DNA of 64,000 bases from Glaciihabitans sp. INWT7 (GTDB lineage Bacteria; Actinomycetota; Actinomycetes; Actinomycetales; Microbacteriaceae), in NCBI RefSeq assembly GCF_014217685.1, contig NZ_CP043653.1:62001-126000 (forward strand). Reading direction: 5' to 3'. Positions 1-8,810 of this stretch are shown piece by piece. The notes below the pieces were generated by a model, which ran no database searches, was not told the origin of the DNA, and saw only the letters and a list, made by a program, of their open reading frames with translations. The first letter of the stretch is position 1. Every line of letters starts with the position of its first letter. A program made the position numbers and the translations under genes.

Positions 1-1
1 T

Positions 2-1255
2 CTTCTCGGCTTCGTCGAACTCCGCGACATCTCGATCGTGCTCCACGACGTGGATGCCACCCGCCTCGCGGTGGCAGAGGGCACGGCGCGGCAGGTGAAC
101 GAGCGCTTGGGGGCATCGGCGACCATCACCAGCACCCTGGATCGCCGGGCGGCGCTCGAGGGTGCCGACTTCGTCATCAACACGATCCAGGTTGGCGGCA
201 TCGCCTCCACCCGAATCGATCTCGAGCTCCCCGCACGCTACGGACTGAACCAGACCATCGGGGACACCACCGGCGTCGGCGGCGTGTTCCGGGCCCTTCG
301 TACCTTCCCCGTGCTCAGCGAGCTCACCGCGGACATCCGCCGCTACTGCCCCGACGCCTGGCTGCTCAATTACACCAACCCGATGGCGATGAACATCTGG
401 TGGGCCTCCGTGGTCGCTCCCGAGGTCAAGGCCGTCGGCCTCTGCCACAGTGTCTACTGGACCGTCCACGACCTCGGCGAGCTGATCGGCGTTCCCATCG
501 AAGAGACGCACTATCGCGCCGCCGGCGTGAATCATCAGGCCTGGCTGCTCGAATGGACCAGGGATGGCAAGGACCTCTATCCGCTATTGCGGGAGAAGAT
601 CCGCTCGGATGACGAACTCGACCGGCGCGTGCGGGTCGAGATCTTCCGGCGGCTCGGCTTCTATCCCACCGAAACGAGCGAGCACTCCTCCGAGTACCTT
701 CCCTGGTTCCTGCGTTCGCCGCAGCAGATCGAGCGCTATCGCCTGCAGCCGCTGGAATACGTGGGCATCAGTGAAGAGAACGTCGCGGAATTCGAGCAGG
801 CACAGCGCTCGCTCGCCGACGGCACGCCCCTCGAGCTGGAGCAGAACGCGGCGGAGTACGCCCCGCAGGTGATCCACTCGATGGTCACCGGCACGGAGCG
901 GGTCATTCACGCCAACGTGGTCAACGCCGGCCTCATCGACAACCTTCCGCAGGGCGCCGTTGTCGAGGTGCCGGCGACGGTGGATGCTTCGGGTCTCAGC
1001 CCGCACGCGGTCGGTGCGTTGCCCGTGCAGTGTGCCGCCCTCAACCGCCCCTACCTGTCGGTGGCCGAGCTCACGATCGAGGCAATGCGCACCGGCGACC
1101 CGATGCTCGTGCGACAGGCCGTGCTGATGGACCCCAACGCCAATTCGACACTGACACCCGAGCAGATCTGGGAGCTGTGCAACGATCTCGTGACCGCCCA
1201 CGGTGAGCTGTTGCCCGAACCGCTCCGGGAGCTCATCCCGGCAAACGCCCTGTGA
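2..1255 (+). CDS. GH4 alpha-galactosidase-like glycosidase (5' truncated)
   Basis: This is a family 4 glycoside hydrolase, an NAD+ and divalent-metal dependent enzyme that opens glycosidic bonds by a redox mechanism. The frame is already open at the first base, so the N-terminal nucleotide-binding loop lies outside the window; 417 residues remain of the usual 430-460. Visible family motifs are IGDTTGVGGVFRALRT, LNYTNPMAMN, the GLCHS cysteine and the GVNHQAW histidine, the last two being metal ligands in the alpha-galactosidase/MelA branch. The stop overlaps the next gene (GTGA), so it is co-translated with an aldolase. The context favours an alpha-galactoside or aminogalactoside substrate, but GH4 specificity cannot be read from sequence alone. 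Confidence 0.88.
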   Translation, partial: LLGFVELRDISIVLHDVDATRLAVAEGTARQVNERLGASATITSTLDRRAALEGADFVINTIQVGGIASTRIDLELPARYGLNQTIGDTTGVGGVFRALRTFPVLSELTADIRRYCPDAWLLNYTNPMAMNIWWASVVAPEVKAVGLCHSVYWTVHDLGELIGVPIEETHYRAAGVNHQAWLLEWTRDGKDLYPLLREKIRSDDELDRRVRVEIFRRLGFYPTETSEHSSEYLPWFLRSPQQIERYRLQPLEYVGISEENVAEFEQAQRSLADGTPLELEQNAAEYAPQVIHSMVTGTERVIHANVVNAGLIDNLPQGAVVEVPATVDASGLSPHAVGALPVQCAALNRPYLSVAELTIEAMRTGDPMLVRQAVLMDPNANSTLTPEQIWELCNDLVTAHGELLPEPLRELIPANAL

Positions 1256-2097
1256 CCCTCAGCGCGACGAGAGCGCTCGTCGACGACGCGATCGCCGGCG
1301 GACGCGCGGTACCGAGCTTCAACGTCATCTCGCTCGAGCACGCCGAGGCGATCGTCGCCGGTGCCGACCTCGCCGGCATCGGTGTGCTGCTGCAGTTGAG
1401 CGAGAACGCGGTGAAATACCACGGGGGCATGCGCCCGATGTTGGCCGCGTGCCGGGAGCTCGCGACCTCCGCGCGGTCGCCGATCGGCATCCACCTCGAC
1501 CACTTCGAGGCGGCATCGCTCATTGACGAGGCGATCGCACTCGGTGCGGGATTCGGTCTCGGATCGCTCATGGTCGACGCATCGACCGAGCCATACGAGC
1601 GCAATGTGGCGCTCACCGCATCCGCCGCGTCGCGCGGTCGGGCCGCGGGTCTCTGGATCGAGGCGGAACTCGGGAAGGTCGGCGGCAAGGACGGCGCGCA
1701 CGCTCCTGGCGTGCGAACGGACCCGTCGGAGGCGGCGCGATTCGTGGATGCTACGGGCGTCGACGGCCTCGCCGTCGCGGTGGGCAGCTCCCACGCCATG
1801 ACCGAGCAGACGGCCTCCCTGGATCTCGACCTGATCGCACGACTGGCCGAAGCGGTGGACGTGCCGCTGGTGCTCCACGGATCGTCCGGGGTGCCGGATG
1901 CCGTGCTGCGGGAGGCCGTCGCCGCGGGCATCCGCAAGGTGAATGTCGGCACCGGGCTGAACCGGGCCTTCACCGCCGAGGTGCGCGCCGTGCTCGATGC
2001 CGCGCCCGCGCTGACCGACCCGCGACGCTATCTCGCGCCCGCCAGGGATCGGGTGAGCGAACTCGTGGCCCACCTGTGCGGAGTCATCGCGGGATAG
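1252..2097 (+). CDS. class II ketose-bisphosphate aldolase (tagatose/fructose-1,6-bisphosphate type)
   Basis: Zinc-dependent class II aldolase of 281 residues that should split a ketohexose 1,6-bisphosphate into glyceraldehyde 3-phosphate and dihydroxyacetone phosphate. The expected motifs are present: AVPSFNV near the N-terminus, GIHLDHFE with the zinc histidine, VGSSHAMT, LHGSSGVPD and the phosphate-binding KVNVGTG. It starts at a GTG overlapping the stop of the GH4 gene. The sugar kinase and SIS genes further along suggest the GatY/KbaY/AgaY role (tagatose bisphosphate), but fructose bisphosphate or another ketose is possible. Confidence 0.88.
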   Translation: MTLSATRALVDDAIAGGRAVPSFNVISLEHAEAIVAGADLAGIGVLLQLSENAVKYHGGMRPMLAACRELATSARSPIGIHLDHFEAASLIDEAIALGAGFGLGSLMVDASTEPYERNVALTASAASRGRAAGLWIEAELGKVGGKDGAHAPGVRTDPSEAARFVDATGVDGLAVAVGSSHAMTEQTASLDLDLIARLAEAVDVPLVLHGSSGVPDAVLREAVAAGIRKVNVGTGLNRAFTAEVRAVLDAAPALTDPRRYLAPARDRVSELVAHLCGVIAG

Positions 2098-2135
2098 TCA
2101 CAGCGGGCTCTCGCGCGGATCGGCTCGCGGGTGCA

Positions 2136-2699
2136 TCAGTGCGCGTTCGGGGCGCCCGCTGCATCCGGATCGACCGCGAATTCTCCCGGGAGCAACGAGT
2201 AGGTGCGAGCGTGCGCGATCCGCGCCTGCGAGGCCATGTAGCCCAACAGCGGCAGCGGTGCGGTCACCGTGGTCAGCTCGGTGAGCACGGTGTGGCCGTG
2301 CACCCGCTCGGCGCGGGTCGTGGTGACTAGCGAGCACCCGGGTGCTGCTCGCACGGTGCCGACCATCGAGCTGCCCGAGCTGCGGAGCATCCGCGCCGGG
2401 AACCGGATCGAGTAGCGGAACGGACCGAGCCGTGGTCGCTCGTGCACACGCCACTGAGTCCAGGGCCCCTCGTCGTCGACGCCGGTCTCCACCACGTGCG
2501 CGGACACGAAGAAGGGATGAAGGCCACGGTGGCGGGTGAGATCGAGGAGGAAGTCGATGACGGCGCTCGGCTCGGCGTCGACCCTCGTCGTCAGCTCGAA
2601 CGTCTGGGTGGCCACGAGAACATTATGGTGGCCCAGCGGGCCGTGGGGGTCGACGTCCGCGACACCGTCGAGATCAGCCTTCCGACACGAAAGAACCAT
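2136..2699 (-). CDS. SRPBCC-like protein, last gene of the ECF42 cluster
   Basis: Predicted START/SRPBCC-fold protein with no assignable substrate. The conserved-looking part begins near residue 29, with an alternation of beta strands and a helix (AEPSAVIDFLLDLTRH) typical of the fold; no membrane segment or signal peptide is visible. The annotated ATG overlaps the sigma factor stop (TGATG), which favours translational coupling and a protein of 187 residues. A GTG at 2615, six bases after a CATAAT box, would give 159 residues and a leaderless internal transcript, and would remove a poorly conserved-looking leader. Which start is used is open. Confidence 0.7.
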   Translation of the reverse strand: MVLSCRKADLDGVADVDPHGPLGHHNVLVATQTFELTTRVDAEPSAVIDFLLDLTRHRGLHPFFVSAHVVETGVDDEGPWTQWRVHERPRLGPFRYSIRFPARMLRSSGSSMVGTVRAAPGCSLVTTTRAERVHGHTVLTELTTVTAPLPLLGYMASQARIAHARTYSLLPGEFAVDPDAAGAPNAH

Positions 2700-3910
2700 C
2701 AGGGCAGCGGACTGGCTCCCGCTGCCCCGCCCGCACCGCGGCCCATCAGGTAGGCCCGCACCTCCGGCTCCGTCGTGAGGCTGAGTGCCTTGGAGAGCGC
2801 TGCGGCCGCCTCATCCGCTCTCCCGAGCTGCGCGAGCAGATGCCCGCGCACGGCCCAGTAGGGCTGGAAAGCCGGCATGCCGAGGGAGTCGAGCATGGCG
2901 AGCCCGGCGAGCGGGCCGTCGACCCGAGCGGCGACCGCGGCCCGGGAGACGCTCGCTCCGAGGGTCGGCGCAATCGCAACCAGAGCCGAGTACAGGTTCT
3001 GCAGTGCCGGCCAGTCGGTCGTGCCGGTCGCCGCCCGCGCACAGTGCGCCGACTGGATCGCGGCCTCGAGCTGGAAGCGGCCGATCCGTCCGTAGGCGTG
3101 AGCCCTCTGCAGCAAGGCCTCCCCGCGCGCGATGAGCGCGATGTCCCAGAGGGCGGTGTCCTGTTCGTCCAGCGGCACCAGCATCCCCTCGCTGATGCGC
3201 GCCGGCGCCCGGGCAATGGAGAGCGAGAGGAGAGCGGCGAGACCGAGGGTCTCCGGTTCGGGCAGCAGCGTGGCGAGGAGGGTGGCGAGCGAGAGAGCCT
3301 CCGGCGCCAGCGAGTCGCGCACCGTCGTGCCCGAGACGAGCTGCCAGTCGATCGCGTAGGCAGCGTAGACGGCCTCGAGCACCGCCGGGAGTCGGGTCGG
3401 CATGTCGTCTCGCCCCGGGAGGACGAAGGGGATTCGGGCATCCCGGATCCGCCGTTTCGCCCGCACCAGTCGCTGGGCCATCGTCGCCGGGGGGATCGCG
3501 TACGCGGCCCCGATCACGGATGCCTCGAACCCGAGCACCACCTGCAGCATGAGTGGCGTTCGCACCGCCGCGTCGATCGCCGGGTGTGCACACACGAACA
3601 TCAGCTCGAGGCGTTTGTCTGGGATGCGGTCGGGGTCGTCGTCCACGGCCTCCACCGCCTCCAGCATCGGGCGGTGTTTCTTGAGCGCATCGAGCCAGCG
3701 GTTCTTCGCCACCGTCACAAGCCAGCCCTGCGGGTTGTCGGGGATGCCGCAATCCGGCCAGGTGCGCAGCGCCCGCTCAAAGGCGTCGGCGAGAGCATCC
3801 TCGGCGGCGGGGATGTCCCCGGTGCGGGCGGCGAGCACGGCGAGAAGTCGTCCGTAGGACGACCGCGCCACCTCCTCCGCCCGCCGGGCGGTCAGGCCGC
3901 CGGGTTCCAC
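2699..3910 (-). CDS. ECF42-type RNA polymerase sigma factor with long C-terminal extension
   Basis: An ECF sigma factor whose first ~170 residues carry sigma region 2 (ALADAFERALRTWP, DNPQGWLVTVAKNRWLD) and region 4 (VIGAAYAIPPATMAQRLVRAK). They are followed by a ~230-residue helical, TPR-like extension ending in GRADEAAAALSKALSL. This architecture and the upstream DGPF/YCII gene define group ECF42, in which no anti-sigma is known and the extension is thought to control activity. I place the start at GTG 3910, inside the end of the YCII gene, giving 403 residues; longer upstream reading adds 26 unlikely residues. The SRPBCC gene follows with a one-base overlap. Confidence 0.87.
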   Translation of the reverse strand: MEPGGLTARRAEEVARSSYGRLLAVLAARTGDIPAAEDALADAFERALRTWPDCGIPDNPQGWLVTVAKNRWLDALKKHRPMLEAVEAVDDDPDRIPDKRLELMFVCAHPAIDAAVRTPLMLQVVLGFEASVIGAAYAIPPATMAQRLVRAKRRIRDARIPFVLPGRDDMPTRLPAVLEAVYAAYAIDWQLVSGTTVRDSLAPEALSLATLLATLLPEPETLGLAALLSLSIARAPARISEGMLVPLDEQDTALWDIALIARGEALLQRAHAYGRIGRFQLEAAIQSAHCARAATGTTDWPALQNLYSALVAIAPTLGASVSRAAVAARVDGPLAGLAMLDSLGMPAFQPYWAVRGHLLAQLGRADEAAAALSKALSLTTEPEVRAYLMGRGAGGAAGASPLP

Positions 3911-4269
3911 TGCCCGTTTGCGAAGTAGACCGCGGTCGGCCGCACCTCGACCGTGCCCCACTGCGCGGCCGGACACTTCTCCGCCCACGCGAGCGCGGCA
4001 TCCAGGTCGGCCACATCGATCAGGACGATGCCGCCGAGTTGCTCCTTGGTGTCGGCGAACGGACCGTCCTGCACTTGAAGGCTGCCGCTCCGCAGCGTCA
4101 CCGTTGTGGATGCCGCGACCGGTTGCATCACGTCGGCCCCGAGTAGCACGCCAGCCTCATCGAGCGACTTGGCGTAACGATCGAAGGCCGCCCGGGCCTC
4201 AGCCATCGCCTCCTCGGGCACCTCTGAACCGCCGGCCTCGGAGTAGTTGAGCAGGAGTGAATATCGCAT
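3892..4269 (-). CDS. YCII/DGPF-domain protein (ECF42 partner)
   Basis: A 125-residue single-domain YCII-related protein with the diagnostic DGPF tetrapeptide in VQDGPFADTKEQLGG. Proteins of this family are almost always encoded next to ECF42 sigma factors and are their main regulon members; their biochemical activity is not established. The start at 4269 is supported by an AAAGGA ribosome site about eight bases upstream. The 3' end overlaps the sigma gene by several codons, so the two are co-expressed. A bipartite promoter matching the ECF42 pattern lies 39 bases upstream, suggesting positive autoregulation. Confidence 0.88.
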   Translation of the reverse strand: MRYSLLLNYSEAGGSEVPEEAMAEARAAFDRYAKSLDEAGVLLGADVMQPVAASTTVTLRSGSLQVQDGPFADTKEQLGGIVLIDVADLDAALAWAEKCPAAQWGTVEVRPTAVYFANGQWNPAA

Positions 4270-4307
4270 CGTGGATCCTTTCTCGTCAGTGATGCTGTCA
4301 TGAAGAT

Positions 4308-4334
4308 GACGACCGGCGACAGTGTCGATCGACA
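4308..4334 (-). promoter_or_regulatory. putative ECF42-dependent promoter
   Basis: On the minus strand TGTCGA (4334-4329) is followed after 17 bases by CGTC (4311-4308). This fits the ECF42 consensus I recall from the literature: TGTCGA at -35 and CG(A/T)C at -10. It lies directly upstream of the DGPF gene. The -35 hexamer is half of a perfect 12-bp palindrome TGTCGATCGACA. Confidence 0.65.
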
Positions 4335-4365
4335 GCATCCGGCGAGAAAGTCGCGTGTCTGCGCG

Positions 4366-5436
4366 CTATGACAACCCGAGTACCCTCCGGGCATTGTCTC
4401 GGTAGATCGCTGTGAGGTGCTGCAGGGGCAGGTCGAGGGCGGAGACCGTCCACCGGCCCTGCGGCGGGATCGGCGACTCCGGCGCGTACTCGAAGGACTC
4501 GTCGTCTGATTCGAGGAACCGGAAGTGCAGCTCGTACTGCTCGCTGGTGATGGGGTAGATATCGGTGCCGAAGAGAACCCGGTCGGGGAAGCGCTCGATC
4601 AACTCTCGGAAGCGGCGGGGCTGGCGCCCGAGTTCGGCCAGCCGCCCGGCGATGTCGATCGTGAAGTGGGGGGCCGCGGCCAGGAGCGACTCGACGCGAT
4701 CGAGGTCTTCGGCCGCGCATCCGCCGTGCGCACCGATGTAGCGTGTGCCCGGCGTCGCGATCACGAGGGTGGCGAGCGCGTCAAGCAGGCGGTCGAAGGT
4801 GGGGTGCCTGCTCGGGTCGCCGAACCACCAGTCCTTCTCCTGAATGAGTTCGTCGAGGCGCTCGTTGTGCTCGTCGAGCGGCTCGAAGAAGGCCTTGGGG
4901 TCGGCCACATGGATGAGTACCGGGAGCCCGAGCTCGCCCGCGTGCGCGAGTACGGGCACCACGCGCTCGTCATCCGGCAGCACGAGGCTTCCGGAGGAGT
5001 CGCGCACGGTGAGGCCGAGATTCTTCCAGACCTTCAGCCCGCGCGCACCGCGTTCCGCGCTGTCGTCGAGGGACTCGCGCAGCAACCCTTCGCCGTCCTC
5101 TTGGGCGAGAAGCGTCCAGTCGAGCTGGCAGAACGTGAGGAAGCGGCCCGGGTGCGCCCGGTCGTAGCGGTCGAGGTTGGCTTCGAGCTCGTCGCCCCAC
5201 ATCCCGTCGAGATTCACGATCGTCTCGACGCCGCGGCCGTCCATCACGGCGAGCAGTGCGTCGACGTCCTCGATCATCCATTCGCCGTCACTCAGCCACC
5301 GCCCCAGGTGATTGTGGATGTCGATGGCGGGGACCCGGGCGCGCGGCACCGCCGTGACCTTGGCCGAAAGCTGGGATCGAGGCGCCCACGCTCTCAGTGG
5401 CAGGTCGGCGAGCGCAGTCCAGTCGGGAGTCTCCAT
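4366..5436 (-). CDS. amidohydrolase-2 family metal-dependent hydrolase
   Basis: A 356-residue TIM-barrel protein of the amidohydrolase-2 (ACMSD-like) superfamily. The first metal-binding motif is DIHNHLGRW near residue 50, a second histidine is in LPVLIHVADP, a third in YIGAHGGCA and the catalytic aspartate in FGTDIYP. Family members hydrolyse lactones or decarboxylate acids, so a sugar lactonase is one possibility. Start ATG 5436 lies six bases after a CACAAT box with no ribosome site, suggesting a leaderless mRNA. It is transcribed divergently from the SIS/ABC sugar operon across a palindromic operator, so it is probably part of the same sugar regulon. Confidence 0.78.
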   Translation of the reverse strand: METPDWTALADLPLRAWAPRSQLSAKVTAVPRARVPAIDIHNHLGRWLSDGEWMIEDVDALLAVMDGRGVETIVNLDGMWGDELEANLDRYDRAHPGRFLTFCQLDWTLLAQEDGEGLLRESLDDSAERGARGLKVWKNLGLTVRDSSGSLVLPDDERVVPVLAHAGELGLPVLIHVADPKAFFEPLDEHNERLDELIQEKDWWFGDPSRHPTFDRLLDALATLVIATPGTRYIGAHGGCAAEDLDRVESLLAAAPHFTIDIAGRLAELGRQPRRFRELIERFPDRVLFGTDIYPITSEQYELHFRFLESDDESFEYAPESPIPPQGRWTVSALDLPLQHLTAIYRDNARRVLGLS

Positions 5437-5486
5437 GGCCACATTGTGCCAAGCCGCATGCTCGACCACCGTGTGTGCAGCCCAAG

Positions 5487-5505
5487 CGCTCAGCCAAACT
5501 GAGCG
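5487..5505. promoter_or_regulatory. palindromic operator in the divergent sugar promoter region
   Basis: A perfect inverted repeat, CGCTCAG-5-CTGAGCG, lies between the divergent amidohydrolase and SIS genes, and the right arm is followed by a near copy (CTGAGTGG). The position fits a repressor site controlling both directions. No regulator gene lies beside it in the window. Confidence 0.5.
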
Positions 5506-5589
5506 ACTGAGTGGTTTTTCTTGTCATATGAACACTTCTGGTCACACCATGGGAGGAATCAGCCGACGACAGCAGGAACAGGGCAACAC

Positions 5590-6462
5590 ATGAGCATCAC
5601 CACCGAAGAGATCGAGAGCCAGCCGGTCATCTGGGCCGAGGCCCTGCTCGAGCAGGACCGCTCGGCCTTCGGGCTCCCGGGGGAGCGAGTGCTGTTCCTC
5701 GGCTGCGGCACCTCCGCCTTCGTCGCGGAATCCCTCGCCTGGCTGCGTGAACGTGCCGGTCTCGGCGAGACGGACGCCGCCTACGCCTCGGAGTGGAAGC
5801 CCGGTCGTCGTTACGACCGCGTCGTGGCGATCACCCGGTCGGGTAACACCAGTGAAGTGCTTACCGCCTTGGCGTCCGTCGATCCGGGCACGCTCCGCAG
5901 CGCGATCACCGGGGTGGGGGACGAAGCCGTTCACGATCTCGTCGACAACTCGCTGGTGCTCGACTTCGCCGACGAGAAGTCCGTCGTGCAGACCCGCTTC
6001 CCCACCGCGACGCTCATCCTCGCCCGCCAGGCCTACGGCTACGACGTCGGCGGGCTCCCGGAGGCCGCCGTCGCCGCCCTCGCCGCTCCGTTCCCATACG
6101 ACGTCTCCCAGTTCGACCACTTCGTGTACCTCGGATCCGGCTGGACCTACGGGCTCGCGCAGGAGGCCGCCCTCAAAGTCCGGGAGGCGGCGCAGGCCTG
6201 GTCGGAGTCGTACCCACTGCTCGACTACCGCCACGGACCGATCGCGGTGGCGCATCCGGGATCGCTGGTCTGGATCTTCGGAGAGGTGCAGCCCGACCTC
6301 ATCGCCGACATCGCCGCGACCGGGGCGACGGTGCATGCCGACGACCTCGACCCGCTCGTGCAACTGATGCAGGCGCAGCGCCTGGCCGTCGCGCTCGCGG
6401 AGAGCCGTGGCCTCAACCCCGATACCCCGCGCCACCTCAGCCGGTCGGTGATTCTCAGCTAG
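5590..6462 (+). CDS. SIS-domain sugar-phosphate isomerase/deaminase (AgaS-like)
   Basis: A 290-residue protein with two SIS (sugar isomerase) folds, the fold that binds phosphosugars. LFLGCGTSAFVAESL and ITRSGNTSEVL form the first phosphate-binding site; YLGSGWTYGLAQEAALKV and the YRHGP motif form the second. The E-ALK-E...RHGP pattern resembles AgaS (galactosamine-6-phosphate deaminase/isomerase), FrlB and the GlmS isomerase domain; no glutaminase domain is present. I chose ATG 5590 because the upstream residues are unrelated to the fold. It leads the operon with the sugar ABC transporter, so its substrate is likely the imported sugar after phosphorylation. Confidence 0.85.
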   Translation: MSITTEEIESQPVIWAEALLEQDRSAFGLPGERVLFLGCGTSAFVAESLAWLRERAGLGETDAAYASEWKPGRRYDRVVAITRSGNTSEVLTALASVDPGTLRSAITGVGDEAVHDLVDNSLVLDFADEKSVVQTRFPTATLILARQAYGYDVGGLPEAAVAALAAPFPYDVSQFDHFVYLGSGWTYGLAQEAALKVREAAQAWSESYPLLDYRHGPIAVAHPGSLVWIFGEVQPDLIADIAATGATVHADDLDPLVQLMQAQRLAVALAESRGLNPDTPRHLSRSVILS

Positions 6463-6510
6463 CACCGGTTTCACACCCGCCCGTCGAACACATGTGAATG
6501 GAGATCATCG

Positions 6511-7845
6511 ATGCTCACGAAATTCAACAGATCAAAGTCGGGTGGCACGCGCGCGATCGCGAGCGGCCTCGCCATCGTCGCGACCGTCGCCCTACTGGCC
6601 GGCTGCGCCGGAGGTTCGACCGGTTCGGCAACGCTCGACAAGAAGGCGAACGTCTCGCTCACGATGTGGACGGGCCAGGACGCCGGTGCGGAGAAGCTGA
6701 TCGAGAAGCTCGCCGCGAAGTTCGAGAAGCTGCACCCGAATGTCTCGCTGACCGTGTCGCCCGGGGCATCCTCCACTGAGGATCTTTTGCAGAAGCTCTC
6801 CGCGAGCTTCGCCGGGGGCAACTACCCCGACCTGTCGTACGCGTTCGGATCCTGGTCCAGTCAGCTCGAGTCTTCTGGGCGCACCCTCGACATCACGAAG
6901 AAGGTCGCCGACCCGAGCGTCAAGTGGTCGGAGTTCTCGGAGGCGGCCCAGCAGACGGCGCGGCCGACCGGAGGGAAGACCATCGGATTCCCCGCGGTCG
7001 TCGACAACATCTCGCTGCTCTACAACAAGACGGTCTTCGACAACGCCGGCGTCGCCTACCCCACGGATAACTGGACCTGGGACGACTTCCGAGCGGCCGC
7101 GAAGAAGATCTCCGATCCGGCGAAGAAGGTCTACGGTTACGGCTATTCGGTGTCGGGAAGCGAAGACACCACCTGGCAGCTCTGGCCGCACCTGTGGCAG
7201 AACGGCGGCTCGATCCTGTCCGAAGACGGCACGAAGTCGGCATTCGACAGCGAGGCGGGCAGGAAATCGCTGACTCTCTTGCGCGACATGGCCGTGGACG
7301 ACAAGAGCGTCTATCTCGACCAGACGGACACGAAGTACGGCCAGCTCTTCACCAGCAACGCGATCGGCATGATCACCTCCGGCCCGTGGCAGCTCTACGA
7401 CCTCGGCGTCGCGGGGACCAAGTACGGCGTAACGGTGCTCCCGGGCACCGACGGCAAGCACACCACGGTCTCCGGGCCGGATATCTGGGCACTGTTCGAC
7501 CATAAGGACGCCAATCGCGCCTACTGGTCGTACGAGTGGACCAAGTTCCTCACCGACCCGGCCCAGGACGAACAGTTCAACGTGGCCATCGGTAACCTGC
7601 CGCTGCGCTCGAGTGAGGTCGACAGCGCCGCCTTCAAGAAGAAGGTCGAAGAGAATCCCGGCCTCGAGGTGATGGCCGCCAACTCGACGAATGCCACCGT
7701 CGCCCGGCCCACCGTCGCCGGCTACGTCGGACTCTCCGCGGCATTGGGTGATGCGGTGTCGCAGGTGCTGCAGGGCAAGGGCACTGTCGACAGTGCGCTG
7801 AAGACGGCCGCGGCGAAGGCAGACAAAGCGCTGAAGGACAAGTGA
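6511..7845 (+). CDS. ABC sugar transporter substrate-binding lipoprotein
   Basis: A 444-residue extracellular solute-binding protein of the family 1 (MalE/UgpB-like) type. It has a lipoprotein signal peptide with the lipobox LLAGC, so lipid attachment is at Cys32. The mature part has the usual features: LTMWTGQDAGAEKLIEKLAAKF early, a LLYNKTVFDNAGV strand near the middle and an aromatic-rich WTWDDFRAAAKKIS region. A GGAG ribosome site lies upstream of ATG 6511. It is followed by both permeases; no dedicated ATPase is encoded here, so a shared MsiK-type ATPase elsewhere is probably used. Confidence 0.93.
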   Translation: MLTKFNRSKSGGTRAIASGLAIVATVALLAGCAGGSTGSATLDKKANVSLTMWTGQDAGAEKLIEKLAAKFEKLHPNVSLTVSPGASSTEDLLQKLSASFAGGNYPDLSYAFGSWSSQLESSGRTLDITKKVADPSVKWSEFSEAAQQTARPTGGKTIGFPAVVDNISLLYNKTVFDNAGVAYPTDNWTWDDFRAAAKKISDPAKKVYGYGYSVSGSEDTTWQLWPHLWQNGGSILSEDGTKSAFDSEAGRKSLTLLRDMAVDDKSVYLDQTDTKYGQLFTSNAIGMITSGPWQLYDLGVAGTKYGVTVLPGTDGKHTTVSGPDIWALFDHKDANRAYWSYEWTKFLTDPAQDEQFNVAIGNLPLRSSEVDSAAFKKKVEENPGLEVMAANSTNATVARPTVAGYVGLSAALGDAVSQVLQGKGTVDSALKTAAAKADKALKDK

Positions 7846-8810
7846 TGAATCCGGTCGCGGTCGATCCGGAGGCGCAGACGGAGCAGATGCTCGCTCCGGC
7901 GTCGCCTCCGGCAGATCGGAGCACGGCCAGGCGTCGGCGGAAGTTGCGGGAGGGTCTCGAAGGCTGGGGCTTCGTCGTCCCGGCACTGCTGATCGTGCTG
8001 GGCCTGTCGATCTTCCCCGCGATCTGGGCGTTCTTCCTCTCGCTGCAGAAGTGGAACGGGTTCAGTCCGGCCGAGAACGTCGGCCTCGGCAACTACCAGC
8101 AGATGGTTACCGACACCGAACTGCACGACGCCTTCTTCCACACTGTGCTCTACGTGGTGCTGTTCGTTCCCACCTCGATCGGTCTCGGCCTGTTCCTCGC
8201 CGTGGCACTGAACCGCCGCATCCGTTTCATCGGGCTCTATCGAACCGCGATCTTCGTACCGTTCGTCGCCTCGGCCGCCGTCACCGGCATCCTGACCACG
8301 TATCTGTTCAATCCGCAGTTCGGCCTTGTCAACAACGTGCTGCGCGTGCTCGGCCTGCCCCAACAGGGCTGGCTGGAGAATCCGTCGCAGGCGATGGTGG
8401 TGATCACCATCATGTCGCTCTGGGGCCAGGCGGCGTTCACCACGGTGATCTATCTCGCCGCGCTGCAGGACACCCCGGCCGAGCTGTTGGAGGCGGCCCG
8501 GATCGACGGAGCCAACAAGTGGGAGGCCTTCTGGGCGGTGGTCTGGCCACAGCTGATGCCGGTGACGATCTTCGCCACGATCTGGCAGCTGATCGGCGCC
8601 ATCCAGCTGTTCGATCTCGTCTACACGACCACCCGGGGCGGGCCGCTCAACGCCACCCAGACCATCGTCTACTACCTCTGGCAGACGGCGTTCCAGAAGC
8701 TCCAGTTCGGCTACGGGTCTGCCGTGGCCTACGGACTCTTCGCGCTCACGTTGATCATCACCATCGGCGTCGTCGTCTACTCCCGCCGCTCCAAGACCGA
8801 CGGCTTCTGA
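7845..8810 (+). CDS. ABC sugar transporter permease (MalF/UgpA type)
   Basis: Integral membrane permease of 321 residues with about six membrane spans after a charged cytoplasmic N-terminus. The EAA loop that contacts the ATPase is visible as LLEAARIDGANKWEAFW, about 90 residues from the C-terminus. The stop of the binding-protein gene and this ATG overlap as TGATG; an AAGGA ribosome site about eight bases before supports ATG 7845 over the GTG one codon earlier. It should pair with the next gene. Confidence 0.92.
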   Translation: MNPVAVDPEAQTEQMLAPASPPADRSTARRRRKLREGLEGWGFVVPALLIVLGLSIFPAIWAFFLSLQKWNGFSPAENVGLGNYQQMVTDTELHDAFFHTVLYVVLFVPTSIGLGLFLAVALNRRIRFIGLYRTAIFVPFVASAAVTGILTTYLFNPQFGLVNNVLRVLGLPQQGWLENPSQAMVVITIMSLWGQAAFTTVIYLAALQDTPAELLEAARIDGANKWEAFWAVVWPQLMPVTIFATIWQLIGAIQLFDLVYTTTRGGPLNATQTIVYYLWQTAFQKLQFGYGSAVAYGLFALTLIITIGVVVYSRRSKTDGF

